Shown here piece by piece: positions 17,382-29,392 of a stretch of 64,000 nucleotides of DNA (within the stretch, counting starts at the first letter, position 1; every line of letters starts with the position of its first letter). The notes beneath the pieces are model-generated. The model did not search any database. It was not told the DNA's origin and saw only the letters and a list, made by a program, of their open reading frames with translations. This stretch comes from Alloyangia pacifica (lineage in GTDB: Bacteria > Pseudomonadota > Alphaproteobacteria > Rhodobacterales > Rhodobacteraceae): the NCBI RefSeq assembly GCF_900116195.1, contig NZ_FOZW01000003.1, positions 372,001-436,000 on the forward strand. Reading direction: 5' to 3'. Position numbers and translations under genes: made by a program.

Positions 17382-18785
17382 CTACTCCAGCGAGTAGGGC
17401 AGGATATCCCGGCGCTCGGGGTGGATGGAAATCCGCTTCTCGAGCGGCGGGACAGAGCGCTGGTGGCAATCGGTGCGCTCGCAGATCCGGCAGGAGATGC
17501 CGATCGGCTCGAAGGCGCGGTCGCGCCCGAGGTCCAGTCCGTCGGCATAGACCAGCGCGCCCGCGTGTTTCACCTCGCACCCCAGCGCGATGGCAAAGCG
17601 CCGCACCGGCGCGCCGAAGCGGCCCGCCGGCTTGGTCACGTCGCGGGCCAGCAGCACGTAGCGGACCCCGTCGGGAGTTTCGGCCAGCTGGCGCAGGAAC
17701 TGGTTCGGCGTCTCGAAGGCCTGGTGCACGTTCCACAGCGGGCAGGCGCCGCCGAAGCGGGCGAACTGCAGGCGGGTGGCCGAATGGCGCTTGGTGATCG
17801 TTCCGGCCTGATCGACGCGGGCAAAGAAGAAGGGGATGCCCTTGGCCCCCGGCCGTTGCAGCGTCGAGAGCCGGTGCGCCACCTGCTCGACCGAGGCGCC
17901 GAAGCGCGCCGCCAGCAGTTCGAGGTCATGCCGGGTCTCCTGCGCCGCCTCGAGCAGGCGCATATAGGGCATCATCACCGCCCCGGCGAAGTAGTTTGCC
18001 AGCCCGAGCTTGGCGATGGCGCGGGCGGTGTCGGACTGGAAGCGGGCCAGATCGAGCGTCGCCTCGAGCAGCTTCTCCTGCCGCAGCAGCGCCACCTGGA
18101 TCAGCATCTGGAAGGTCAGCGTCTCGGGCTGCGCCAGCGAGGACATGGTCAGCACCCGGCGCTCGGCGTCATAGCTGCGCAGCGGGGCTGATTGCGAGAA
18201 TTCCACCGTGATCCCTCGCTCGCGCAGATGGGCGATCACCGCGGCGCGCAGGTCGGCGCCGCCCTGTCCGAGCCCGTGGGCGTAATGCTCGGCGGCGCGG
18301 TCCACCGCGTCGATGTAATTGTCGCAATAGTGGAAGAAGTCGCGCACCTCCTCCCAGGGCGAGGGCTGCATCTGCGTGCCCTCGCGCCCCAGCGCCTCGT
18401 CGAGCGAGGCGAGCCGCTCGTGCGTCTGCCGGTAGGCGCGGTGCAGTTCGAGAAAGGCCCGGGCGAGGGCAGGGGCGTTGGAGGCGGTGAGCCGCAGGTC
18501 CGCCAGCGGCGGCGCGTGTTCACCGAACACCGGATCGGCCAGCGCTTCGCGCATGTCCGAGATCAGCCGTTCCGAGTCGCCCTGTCCCAGCTCGGTAACG
18601 TCGAAGCCGAACTCTTGCGCCAGCGCCAGAACCACCGTGGTCGAGACCGGGCGGTTGTTGTTTTCCATCTGGTTCAGATAGGGCAGCGAGACACCGAGTT
18701 TCGCTGCGAAATCCTTCTGCGTCAGCCCCAGTCGCCCGCGCAGGTCGCGCAGTTTCGCGCCTGCGTAGAGTTTGCGTGTCGCCAT
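17382..18785 (-). CDS. pccR: Short-chain fatty acyl-CoA regulator PccR
   Basis: A 467-residue XRE-type regulator of the ScfR family. The N-terminal helix-turn-helix (about residues 8-65, LTQKDFAAKLGVSLPYLNQMENN) is followed by an IrrE/ImmA-like middle domain and a C-terminal DUF2083-type domain with a cysteine cluster (CEVKHAG, CRICERTDCHQRS) typical of these acyl-CoA sensors. In Rhodobacter sphaeroides the homologue PccR controls propionyl-CoA carboxylase genes and recognises TTTGCAAA-type sites. Such a site lies 31 bases upstream of this ATG, suggesting autoregulation, and further half-sites precede pccB. The gene lies beside the pcc-mcm block, as expected. Confidence 0.92.
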   Translation of the reverse strand: MATRKLYAGAKLRDLRGRLGLTQKDFAAKLGVSLPYLNQMENNNRPVSTTVVLALAQEFGFDVTELGQGDSERLISDMREALADPVFGEHAPPLADLRLTASNAPALARAFLELHRAYRQTHERLASLDEALGREGTQMQPSPWEEVRDFFHYCDNYIDAVDRAAEHYAHGLGQGGADLRAAVIAHLRERGITVEFSQSAPLRSYDAERRVLTMSSLAQPETLTFQMLIQVALLRQEKLLEATLDLARFQSDTARAIAKLGLANYFAGAVMMPYMRLLEAAQETRHDLELLAARFGASVEQVAHRLSTLQRPGAKGIPFFFARVDQAGTITKRHSATRLQFARFGGACPLWNVHQAFETPNQFLRQLAETPDGVRYVLLARDVTKPAGRFGAPVRRFAIALGCEVKHAGALVYADGLDLGRDRAFEPIGISCRICERTDCHQRSVPPLEKRISIHPERRDILPYSLE

Positions 18786-18815
18786 GTTTGCACCTTTGCC
18801 CCGCGTCGAGGCAAT

Positions 18816-18823
18816 TTTGCAAA
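18816..18823. promoter_or_regulatory. PccR-type box upstream of pccR
   Basis: TTTGCAAA, an 8-bp palindrome, lies 31 bases upstream of the pccR start in the 39-base gap after the transporter gene. It matches the half-site reported for the R. sphaeroides PccR operator and suggests autoregulation. Confidence 0.65.
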
Positions 18824-18824
18824 C

Positions 18825-20057
18825 TCAGTTGTCCGCGTCCAGCCCCGCGAGGCGGCGCTCGCGCCGGATCACCAGCAGGATCGAGATCACCGAACCCAGG
18901 GAAGTGGACAGCATGAGCCAGAGCAGCGGCCAGGCGCCGGTGCCGGGTTGCAGCAGCGCGCCTGCCAGCGCCGAGAGCGCCGCGCCGCCGCCGATCATGA
19001 TCGCCCCACCGAGGCCCGACGCGGTGCCGGCCAGATGCGGGCGCACCGACAGGGTGCCCGCCGTGGCGTTGGGGATGGTCATGCCGTTGCCGAGGCCAAC
19101 GAGGCTCATGAAGCCGAAGAAGATCAGCGCCGAGCCGCCGTCGGTCAGCGCGAAGGTGAGCAGCGCCGCCGCGAGTCCGGTCGCCAGGATCAGCGAACCC
19201 CAGAGGATCATGCGGTTGAGCCCGACGCGGGCCGAGAATTTCCCCGAAATCCAATTGCCGAGGAAATAGCCGACGGCGGGGGCGCCGAAGTGCACGCCCA
19301 GCGACGCCGGGCTCAACCCGTAGACTTCGGAGCCGACGAAGGGCGCCCCGCCGAGATAGGAGAAGAAGGCCCCCGAGGAGAGCGCGCAGGCCAGGGCATA
19401 CCCCCAGAAACGCGGGCTTTTCAGCAGTTCGGGGTACTCGCGGAACTGCGCGGCCAGCGACAGGCCGCTGGCGGTCGAGGTCTCGCCCAGATCACGCCAG
19501 CTCAGCCAGAACACCGCGCCGCCGAGGAGGAACAGCATCCAGAAGATCGACTTCCAGCCCAGCAGCTCGCCGAGCGCGCCGCCGATCACCGGGCCGACCA
19601 TCGGCACCACGGCCACGCCCATGGTGACATAGGCGATCATCGAAGCGGCCTCTTCCTGGCCGACCATGTCGCGCACCACCGCGCGGCTCAGCACCATGGC
19701 CGTGACGATCACCGCCTGGCACATGCGGAACAGCAGGAAGATCGTGACGTCCGTCGCGAAGATGCAGCCCAGCGTCGCCAGCAGGAACAGCGCAATGCCC
19801 CAGAGAATCACCGGCCGGCGGCCGAGCTTGTCCGAGATCGGTCCGATGACCACTTGCAGCGCCGCGTTGACCCCGAGGTAGATCGCCACAGAAAGCTGCA
19901 TCAGCCGGTACTCGGTGTCGAAATACGCGGTCATCTGCGGCAGCGACGGCAGGAAGACGTTCATCGCCAGTGCCGAGAGTCCCGCAAGCAGGACAAGCGT
20001 GACAAGGTGAGGTGGAGTCGAGGGGTCGAGAAAGCGCCCGCGCGAAGATGTGCTCAT
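18825..20057 (-). CDS. MFS transporter, Bcr/CflA drug-resistance type
   Basis: A 410-residue, 12-helix major facilitator of the Bcr/CflA family (proton-driven efflux). MFS signatures are the loop 2-3 motif DKLGRRPVILWG, the acidic/arginine helix-4 region FRMCQAVIVTAMVLSRAVVRD, and the motif C-like VPMVGPVIGGALGELLGW. The ATG at MSTSS was chosen over a GTG 45 bases upstream because GGGA lies near it and the extra residues look non-coding. It diverges from pccB across the PccR-box cluster and precedes pccR by 39 bases, so it may belong to the same regulon. Substrate unknown. Confidence 0.88.
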   Translation of the reverse strand: MSTSSRGRFLDPSTPPHLVTLVLLAGLSALAMNVFLPSLPQMTAYFDTEYRLMQLSVAIYLGVNAALQVVIGPISDKLGRRPVILWGIALFLLATLGCIFATDVTIFLLFRMCQAVIVTAMVLSRAVVRDMVGQEEAASMIAYVTMGVAVVPMVGPVIGGALGELLGWKSIFWMLFLLGGAVFWLSWRDLGETSTASGLSLAAQFREYPELLKSPRFWGYALACALSSGAFFSYLGGAPFVGSEVYGLSPASLGVHFGAPAVGYFLGNWISGKFSARVGLNRMILWGSLILATGLAAALLTFALTDGGSALIFFGFMSLVGLGNGMTIPNATAGTLSVRPHLAGTASGLGGAIMIGGGAALSALAGALLQPGTGAWPLLWLMLSTSLGSVISILLVIRRERRLAGLDADN

Positions 20058-20117
20058 GAAATTCCCGTATGTCGGGATCACCTCAAAGTCCACGCGTAAC
20101 ACTTCTTTGAGACAATT

Positions 20118-20170
20118 TTTGCCGATTTGCTATTTGCTGGGCGAGGTGTTTTCAGACTTTGCAAATTTGC
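20118..20170. promoter_or_regulatory. Cluster of PccR-type half-sites upstream of pccB
   Basis: TTTGC occurs five times in 53 bases (20118, 20126, 20133, 20158, 20166), one of them within the full palindrome TTTGCAAA (20158-20165). The cluster sits between the divergent MFS gene and pccB, 64-116 bases before the pccB ATG. It is the expected place for PccR control of propionyl-CoA carboxylase. Confidence 0.72.
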
Positions 20171-20233
20171 CGAATTTGACTTGAGCGAAAGGGCCTCCAC
20201 TGTATGGTCCCGGGCAAACGGAGAGGATTGGCC

Positions 20234-21766
20234 ATGAAAGACATTCTTCACGAACTGGAGGCGCGCCGCGCCGACGCACGCCTCGGAGGCGGCCAGCGAC
20301 GGATCGACGGGCAGCACGCCAAGGGCAAGCTGACCGCGCGCGAACGCATCGAGTTGCTGCTCGACGAGGGCAGTTTCGAAGAATACGACATGTTCGTCTC
20401 GCACCGCTGCACCGACTTCGGCATGGAGAACAACCGTCCCAGCGGCGACGGGGTGATCACCGGTTGGGGCACGATCAACGGTCGCATGGTCTATGTCTTT
20501 TCGCAGGACTTCACCGTCCTCGGCGGCTCGGTCTCCGCCACCCACGCGATGAAGATCTGCAAGATCATGGACATGGCGATGCAGAACGGCGCGCCGGTGA
20601 TCGGCCTAAACGACTCCGGCGGCGCGCGCATCCAAGAGGGGGTCGACAGCCTCGCGGGCTATGCCGAGATCTTCCAGCGCAACATCATGGCCTCGGGGGT
20701 GATCCCGCAGATTTCCGTCATCATGGGGCCCTGCGCCGGCGGTGCGGTCTACTCGCCCGCGATGACCGACTTCATCTTCATGGTGAAGGACACCTCTTAC
20801 ATGTTCGTCACCGGCCCCGACGTGGTGAAGACGGTGACCAACGAGGTGGTCACCGCAGAGGAACTCGGCGGTGCGACCACCCACACCCGCAAATCCTCGG
20901 TCGCCGACGGCGCCTTCGAGAACGACGTCGAGGCGCTGGCAGAAGTGCGCCGGCTGGTGGATTTCCTGCCGCTCAACAACCGTGAGAAGCCGCCGGTGCG
21001 GCCGTTCTTCGACGATGTAGAGCGGGTCGAGGGCTCGCTCGATACGATCATTCCGGAAAACGCGAACCAGCCCTACGACATGAAGGAGCTGATCGTGAAG
21101 GTCGCCGATGAGGGCGATTTCTACGAGATCCAGGAAGAGCACGCGAAGAATATCATCACCGGCTTCATCCGCCTCGAGGGGCAGACGGTCGGCGTGGTGG
21201 CGAACCAGCCGATGGTGCTGGCGGGCTGCCTCGACATCGACAGCTCGAAGAAGGCCGCGCGGTTCGTGCGCTTCTGCGACTGTTTCGAGATCCCGATCCT
21301 GACCTTCGTCGACGTGCCGGGCTTCCTTCCGGGCACGAGCCAAGAATACGGCGGCGTCATCAAGCACGGCGCCAAGCTGCTCTTTGCTTTTGGCGAGGCG
21401 ACGGTGCCCAAAGTCACGGTGATCACCCGCAAGGCCTATGGCGGTGCCTATGACGTGATGAGCTCCAAGCACCTGCGCGGCGACGTGAACTACGCCTGGC
21501 CCACCGCCGAGATCGCGGTGATGGGGGCCAAGGGGGCGACCGAGATCATCCACCGTGCCGACCTCGGCGACGCGGAGAAGATCGCCAAGCATACGGCGGA
21601 TTACGAAGACCGCTTCGCCAATCCCTTCGTGGCGGCGGAGCGTGGCTTCATCGATGAGGTGATTCAGCCCCGGTCCACCCGCCGCCGGGTCAGCCGGGCT
21701 TTCGCGATGCTGAGAAACAAGCAGCTCAGCAACCCGTGGAAGAAGCACGACAACATTCCGCTCTGA
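20234..21766 (+). CDS. pccB: Propionyl-CoA carboxylase beta (carboxyltransferase) subunit
   Basis: A 510-residue biotin-dependent carboxyltransferase that moves CO2 from carboxybiotin to propionyl-CoA, giving methylmalonyl-CoA. It shows the N- and C-terminal crotonase-fold halves: [35 protein letters not shown] and [13 protein letters not shown] in the first; [35 protein letters not shown] and [12 protein letters not shown] in the second. The start at MKDILHEL follows GAGAGGA. Length (about 510) is normal. It acts in a dodecamer with PccA, encoded 2.4 kb downstream, and feeds methylmalonyl-CoA to the mutase. Confidence 0.97.
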   Translation: MKDILHELEARRADARLGGGQRRIDGQHAKGKLTARERIELLLDEGSFEEYDMFVSHRCTDFGMENNRPSGDGVITGWGTINGRMVYVFSQDFTVLGGSVSATHAMKICKIMDMAMQNGAPVIGLNDSGGARIQEGVDSLAGYAEIFQRNIMASGVIPQISVIMGPCAGGAVYSPAMTDFIFMVKDTSYMFVTGPDVVKTVTNEVVTAEELGGATTHTRKSSVADGAFENDVEALAEVRRLVDFLPLNNREKPPVRPFFDDVERVEGSLDTIIPENANQPYDMKELIVKVADEGDFYEIQEEHAKNIITGFIRLEGQTVGVVANQPMVLAGCLDIDSSKKAARFVRFCDCFEIPILTFVDVPGFLPGTSQEYGGVIKHGAKLLFAFGEATVPKVTVITRKAYGGAYDVMSSKHLRGDVNYAWPTAEIAVMGAKGATEIIHRADLGDAEKIAKHTADYEDRFANPFVAAERGFIDEVIQPRSTRRRVSRAFAMLRNKQLSNPWKKHDNIPL

Positions 21767-21779
21767 CCCGGAGGCTCCG

Positions 21780-22118
21780 ATGCAGGTGAAGGGATGGCAC
21801 ATGGCGCGCGAGGACGGGGCGGTGACGCTCGCCCGGCGCAACCCGGCGCGCTTCGACCTGCGGGTCGAGACGCTGCTGCCGCCGGTGGGCCGACTGGAGC
21901 GGCTTGCGCATCAGGTGCGGCAGGACATGTGGCGGGCGCTGCGCGACCTGCGCGGCTTTGCGCCAGTGGTGCGGGTGAAACCCTGCGCCGGCGGGGTGAT
22001 CGTGGAAGCTGGCGGAGAGGTGGCCGGGGCGCTGCCGCGAAAGGCGGTCGAGGCGCGCATTGCCGAGGTTCTGGAAGACCGCGCCAACCGGGCGCGCTGG
22101 GTGACTTGGGCGGCCTGA
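21780..22118 (+). CDS. Conserved hypothetical protein of the pcc cluster
   Basis: A 112-residue basic protein beginning MQVKGWHMAREDGAVTL, 13 bases after pccB and preceded by GGAGG, so it is certainly translated with pccB. It has no signal peptide, membrane helix or recognisable catalytic motif; an Arg/Ala-rich helical middle (RLERLAHQVRQDMWRALRDLRGF) is followed by a beta-like segment, VVRVKPCAGGVIVEAGGEV. I do not recognise its family. Its position between pccB and pccA suggests an accessory role in, or simple co-expression with, propionyl-CoA carboxylase. Confidence 0.75.
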   Translation: MQVKGWHMAREDGAVTLARRNPARFDLRVETLLPPVGRLERLAHQVRQDMWRALRDLRGFAPVVRVKPCAGGVIVEAGGEVAGALPRKAVEARIAEVLEDRANRARWVTWAA

Positions 22119-22151
22119 TCCGCCGAGCGAGATGAGGAAGGGGAGGTCCTT

Positions 22152-22568
22152 GTGGCTGTCGACCGGACGAGGGTGAGGAACAACGGGATTCTGGCTCTGG
22201 CATTTGCCATGACGCCGGGCCTGGCCACGGCGCAGGAGGAGAGCGCCGTGGCAGTGCCCTCGGGCATGCCCGTCACCTTTTACGACTCATCGCTCGATTC
22301 CGGCACGGCTGTGGAGCGTTTTCGCTTTCTTGCGCCCCGGATCGGCGGGTCCAGCCCGCTGAGCTACGATGAAGTTGCTCCGGACATGCAGCATCTTTGC
22401 GACAGCTTTGCGCTGCCGCGACTCGGGGAAGAGGCGGTGATTCCCTCCCTGATCGTCATCTCCCTGATGGCCGAACCGGTCGAAGTTGGCGTTACGTCAT
22501 CCGAAATCCGCCAATACTTCGAGGCCTATAGCCCTCAGGGCGGCACCTGTGTGTGGGAGGCGTTCTAA
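22152..22568 (+). CDS. Small exported protein of unknown function
   Basis: A 138-residue protein starting at GTG behind GGGAGG. Residues 1-28 form a Sec signal (basic VDRTRVRN, hydrophobic GILALAFAMTPGL, cleavage after ATA), so the mature part of about 110 residues is periplasmic. It contains two cysteines (HLCDSF and GTCVWE) that could form a disulphide, and ends CVWEAF. I recognise no enzyme motif. It may belong to one of the DUF families seen near pcc genes in Rhodobacterales. It lies 33 bases after the preceding hypothetical gene. Confidence 0.7.
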   Translation: MAVDRTRVRNNGILALAFAMTPGLATAQEESAVAVPSGMPVTFYDSSLDSGTAVERFRFLAPRIGGSSPLSYDEVAPDMQHLCDSFALPRLGEEAVIPSLIVISLMAEPVEVGVTSSEIRQYFEAYSPQGGTCVWEAF

Positions 22569-22650
22569 TGATGTTCTCGCCGCGCGCGGAAATCCGCTCA
22601 TATTTCCCCTGTTTTGCTGGGTTCCCGGCGGAAAAAATACCGTCGAAGCG

Positions 22651-22675
22651 AGTTACGTATTTCTTTTTCGTAACT
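22651..22675. promoter_or_regulatory. Inverted repeat upstream of the 47-residue lipoprotein gene
   Basis: AGTTACG (22651-22657) and CGTAACT (22669-22675) form a perfect 7-bp dyad with an 11-base AT-rich spacer, inside the AT-rich 214-base gap before the small lipoprotein gene. It looks like an operator. No cognate regulator is evident. Confidence 0.55.
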
Positions 22676-22782
22676 TGCGCTATGTTGGGGAGTGATTGCA
22701 CATTCGCAGTCGAAACACCCGAACGAGGGCAGGTTGGGCCGAAAGGTTCCACAGGGCCCGAAGAATCTGACAGGAGAAAAAG

Positions 22783-22926
22783 ATGTCCAAGAGCATCCAA
22801 CTGCTTGCAATGCTTGGCTTCGTCGCAACCCTTTCCGCTTGCGGCGGCCAGCAGGAAGAAGAATACGTGGTCGTGGATCCGGAGCCCGTTACCGCGGAGC
22901 CCGTCTACACCGGCAAGTACAAGTAA
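22783..22926 (+). CDS. 47-residue lipoprotein
   Basis: A short gene with an excellent AGGAG 8 bases upstream. The product has a signal sequence (MSKSIQLLAMLGFVATL), lipobox LSAC (Cys20), then an acidic mature peptide rich in Glu, Val and Pro (EEEYVVVDPEPV) ending TGKYK. Only about 28 residues follow lipidation, so it is a membrane-anchored tail, comparable in scale to Lpp-like or entericidin-like proteins but unlike either in sequence. It has its own AT-rich upstream region and a UUCG-capped hairpin downstream, so it is probably monocistronic and may be abundant. Confidence 0.8.
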   Translation: MSKSIQLLAMLGFVATLSACGGQQEEEYVVVDPEPVTAEPVYTGKYK

Positions 22927-22934
22927 CTTGTCGC

Positions 22935-22981
22935 CGGGACGGGCCTTCGGGTCCGTCCCGCACTCCCGGCCCTTTCGGGCC
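22935..22981 (+). terminator. Double hairpin after the 47-residue lipoprotein gene
   Basis: An 11-bp stem capped by TTCG (22935-22945 with 22950-22960) is followed by a second stem, CGGCCC-TTTC-GGGCCG (22966-22981). There is no T-run, so it may stabilise the 3' end or terminate weakly. Confidence 0.55.
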
Positions 22982-23028
22982 GTATCTCACCGCCCGCTTC
23001 CACGGGCCCTTATAGAGGGGGGCCCGGT

Positions 23029-23391
23029 ATGCTGAAGCACCGCGGCTTTCCGAGCCGACTTCCCGGCACGGACTTTCAATTCACCATCCGCCGCGCGAAC
23101 CCCAAGGGGGTGACCGCCATCATCCGCCGCGATCGCTACCGCGACCGCCGGGCGGCGGACAAGCGCGCCGACCTGGCCTTCATGGCCTCGCTCTGGGCGC
23201 ACTTCGGCACCGAACCTTTCGAACGCGGCAATCTCGACGCCGGACGCCTGTCCTGGCTCTTCGGCCGCGAGGTCCTGCCCTACGACGATCCCTTCGATCC
23301 CGAGAGCTACGACGCGATGCTTGTCATCGACGAGGCCGCGGCGCGTGCCTCCTTCCCCGAAGCCTTCGACGAGCCCGACGAATGGGCGTAA
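23029..23391 (+). CDS. Hypothetical protein
   Basis: A 120-residue, charged cytosolic protein beginning MLKHRGFPSRLPGTDFQF. The N-terminal half is strongly basic (IIRRDRYRDRRAADKRADL) and the C-terminal half is acidic (DEPDEWA at the end), with LSWLFGREVLPYDDPFDPESYD in between. Codon use matches its neighbours. No domain is recognised. It stands alone between the two small lipoprotein genes within the pccB-pccA interval. Confidence 0.62.
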   Translation: MLKHRGFPSRLPGTDFQFTIRRANPKGVTAIIRRDRYRDRRAADKRADLAFMASLWAHFGTEPFERGNLDAGRLSWLFGREVLPYDDPFDPESYDAMLVIDEAAARASFPEAFDEPDEWA

Positions 23392-23821
23392 ACTCGCTCC
23401 ACTTCCCGCGCCGTGCGCGGAAAGAGGCCGGTCCGGTCAGTCCTTTTGGATATGGCTTGGACGTGGCCGGCGAGTCGTGCACGATCAAGGTGTTGCGGGC
23501 AATGACGCAGCCTTCGGTTGCGCCCATTGCTCACCGTTACCCTTCCCCTCGCGGGCGTTGCGGCACATCCCCTGACCGCGCGCCCGCTTCTTTTATCCGA
23601 CACCTCCTTGCTGCACCGCAGGCCACCCGCTGGATGGCCAGGCGCGCAAGCCTGTCCCTGCGTCAGGCCCCGGCGTCTTCGGCGGGCGTGCGCTCTTGTG
23701 GCGCATGCCGTCGGCGGAGCGGCGCTCAAGCGGCGAAAAAACCGAAAGATGTATGGAACCTTTGGGCAATCCGTGGCGTTGGAGAGCAACGTCAACTTAC
23801 ACAATACGGGGAGCCTCCCTC
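23392..23821. other. Intergenic region before the glycine-zipper lipoprotein gene
   Basis: There are 430 bases without a convincing gene. A GCGC hairpin near 23408-23424 could end the preceding transcript. The 3' end carries an ECF-type promoter candidate (23755-23780). The middle has open frames in several phases but no coding signature or ribosome-binding site. Confidence 0.5.
23755..23780 (+). promoter_or_regulatory. Candidate ECF-sigma promoter
   Basis: GGAAC (23755-23759), a 17-base spacer and CGTT (23777-23780) match the alphaproteobacterial general-stress (EcfG-type) consensus GGAAC-N16/17-CGTT. The predicted transcript would begin about 35 bases before the lipoprotein ATG at 23822. 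A chance match is possible. Confidence 0.45.
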
Positions 23822-24028
23822 ATGCAAAACGTCTTCCGCATTCTCGCTGTGCTCGGTGTCTTTGGTGTCGCCGCATGTGAAACCTCGGACCTCGGCCGCG
23901 CCGGCATCGGCGCAGGCAGCGGCTATCTCATTGACCGCGCAGTCGGCGGCGACGGCATGGTCGGCGCAGCTGTCGGCGCAACCGCGGGCGTGGTTTGCGA
24001 CGACGTCACGCCGCAGTACTGCCGCTGA
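23822..24028 (+). CDS. Glycine-zipper lipoprotein, 68 residues
   Basis: A small envelope protein. The signal sequence MQNVFRILAVLGVFG runs to the lipobox VAAC (Cys19). The mature part is a glycine-zipper-type segment (GIGAGSGYL, AVGGDGMVGAAVGATAG) that resembles the repeat of outer-membrane glycine-zipper lipoproteins, ending in a tail with two cysteines (VVCDDV, PQYCR). GGGGAG stands just upstream. A strong intrinsic terminator follows, so it is a single-gene unit with its own promoter. It may be stress-inducible, in line with the ECF-like promoter. Confidence 0.8.
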   Translation: MQNVFRILAVLGVFGVAACETSDLGRAGIGAGSGYLIDRAVGGDGMVGAAVGATAGVVCDDVTPQYCR

Positions 24029-24080
24029 TAAGGCGCTGCGTCGCGGCCTGACCGGTCGCACGCAGACTTACAGATATTCC

Positions 24081-24118
24081 AGGGCCACCCGAGCATGCCG
24101 CTCGGGTGGCCCTTTTTG
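24081..24118 (+). terminator. Rho-independent terminator
   Basis: A near-perfect stem of at least 12 bp (GGGCCACCCGAG with CTCGGGTGGCCC) is followed by TTTTT at 24113-24117. It ends the glycine-zipper lipoprotein transcript and insulates it from pccA, which begins 74 bases later. Confidence 0.93.
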
Positions 24119-24191
24119 CTGTCCGTAGCCAGCATTCTGCCGAAGCCGCGGCCCTGTCCGGCGGCCAAGAAACGCAACGAAAGGGAGAGAC

Positions 24192-26192
<2,001 letters not shown>

Positions 26193-26279
26193 TCCCATGA
26201 GGCGGGAGGGATACATGGCGGCACGTGCGGCGGGGGCAATGAGCCCCGGCCGGCGCGCTGCCGTGTGCCGTTCCGGTTC

Positions 26280-26744
26280 TTACGGCTCGCGCAGCGCGTC
26301 GCGGCGGTCGCGGACTTCCTGCTGGCGCAGCGGCTGCTTGTCTATCGAGCGGGTGATCTCGCGCACGTCCCAGGGGCTGGCCTTGCGGATGATCACCGAG
26401 CCGTCCTTGGCGAGCTGCATCAGCATGAAGCCGCGCGGCCGCATGGCGCGGCGGATCGGGCTGCGCGCCGCGGGGTCGGTGTCGGTGATCACGACGACAT
26501 CGCGATCGACCAGCACATCGATCCGTTCGGTGATCAGCTGCATCTGCTGCACGTACCGCGGATCGCTGGGATTGTCGGCAAAGACCAGCAGCGGGCGCTT
26601 GAGCCAGAGAAACTCGTCGAGCGTGGTGTCCCCGGCGGGGCGGATCGGCTCGTCGAGGCTGGGCGTCTCGGCACCCTGCGCCGCTCCGATCCCGGCGGTG
26701 AGCGTGAAAAAACCGATCAGGGCGAGGGCGGTACGGCGGATCAT
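26280..26744 (-). CDS. DUF4174 exported protein
   Basis: A 154-residue protein with a Sec signal (MIRRTALALIGFFTLTAG, cleavage after GAA or AQG). The mature domain matches the DUF4174 pattern: LDEFLWLKRPLLVFADNPSDPRYVQQ followed by VVVITDTDP and GFMLMQLAKDGSVIIRKASPWD. This is a thioredoxin-like fold without the CxxC motif. It is encoded against the pccA-mcm direction between those genes. Function unknown; DUF4174 proteins often occur as stand-alone periplasmic proteins in proteobacteria. Confidence 0.85.
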   Translation of the reverse strand: MIRRTALALIGFFTLTAGIGAAQGAETPSLDEPIRPAGDTTLDEFLWLKRPLLVFADNPSDPRYVQQMQLITERIDVLVDRDVVVITDTDPAARSPIRRAMRPRGFMLMQLAKDGSVIIRKASPWDVREITRSIDKQPLRQQEVRDRRDALREP

Positions 26745-27130
26745 GCTTACAGATATAGGCATGGTTTGCGCGGCTGCACAGGGCCTGATGCCCGGCTGCG
26801 CCAATTTTTCGCGGGGCCCTGATCCCGCCCGGAAGCAAGGCGCAGAGCCGGGGCGAGCGCCTGCCGATCCCTGTGGGCCGGCGCTTCGGCTCCCTCGGGA
26901 TCCGGAAGGCGGGCGCCCGGACTTGGGCCGCAGAAAGCGCGGCTCTCAAAGGTCGCGGCGTCCCGCCGCGGACAGGCGCCCAGCCGGCGCTGGCTGCGAT
27001 GGCGCCACCAAGCTGCGCGGCAGACAGATTTCAACCATCCCGCGCCTTCGGCGCGCGCGATGACGCACGACAGGGGCGCGCGCACCGGGACCGCCCGGCG
27101 ACCGGCCCGCAGAGGAGAGAGGACCAGACG
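26745..27130. other. Divergent promoter region DUF4174 / mcm
   Basis: A 386-base gap with no credible gene. It contains short GC hairpins (CGCGGCG-TCC-CGCCGCG at 26954-26970; CGCGCC-TTC-GGCGCG at 27041-27055) that look like decayed intergenic repeats. No TTTGCAAA box and no riboswitch were recognised, although the mutase needs B12. Confidence 0.5.
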
Positions 27131-29263
<2,133 letters not shown>

Positions 29264-29272
29264 TCGCGTTAC

Positions 29273-29296
29273 GGCTCACGCCCGGTGGCGTGGGCC
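29273..29296. terminator. GC hairpin after mcm
   Basis: GGCTCACGCC (29273-29282) pairs with GGCGTGGGCC (29287-29296), 10 bp including one G-U, across a CGGT loop, 9 bases after the mcm stop. There is no T-run on either strand, so termination would be weak or Rho-assisted. Confidence 0.4.
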
Positions 29297-29308
29297 GGCA
29301 GGCCTCCC

Positions 29309-29392
29309 TCAGATGAGTGGCACGAAGGGCACGCCGCAGGCGGCGAGTCCGAGGGTTGTGGCGAGCATCAGCAGCAGCGTGCGGGTCTTCAT
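29309..29392 (-). CDS. 27-residue mini-lipoprotein
   Basis: A very short gene in the gap after mcm. It encodes a basic-hydrophobic leader (MKTRTLLLMLATTLG) ending in the lipobox LAAC (Cys19), then only eight residues (GVPFVPLI) before the stop. AAGGA lies about 8 bases upstream. After signal peptidase II cleavage the mature product would be a 9-residue lipopeptide, comparable to colicin-lysis or entericidin-class mini-lipoproteins in size. The intact lipobox at the right distance makes chance unlikely, but expression is unproven. Confidence 0.62.
   Translation of the reverse strand: MKTRTLLLMLATTLGLAACGVPFVPLI

Noticed and set aside
26745-27130. Riboswitch before the B12-dependent mutase
   Set aside because: No B12-box or core motif was seen in this interval; the hairpins present are short and look like decayed repeats.
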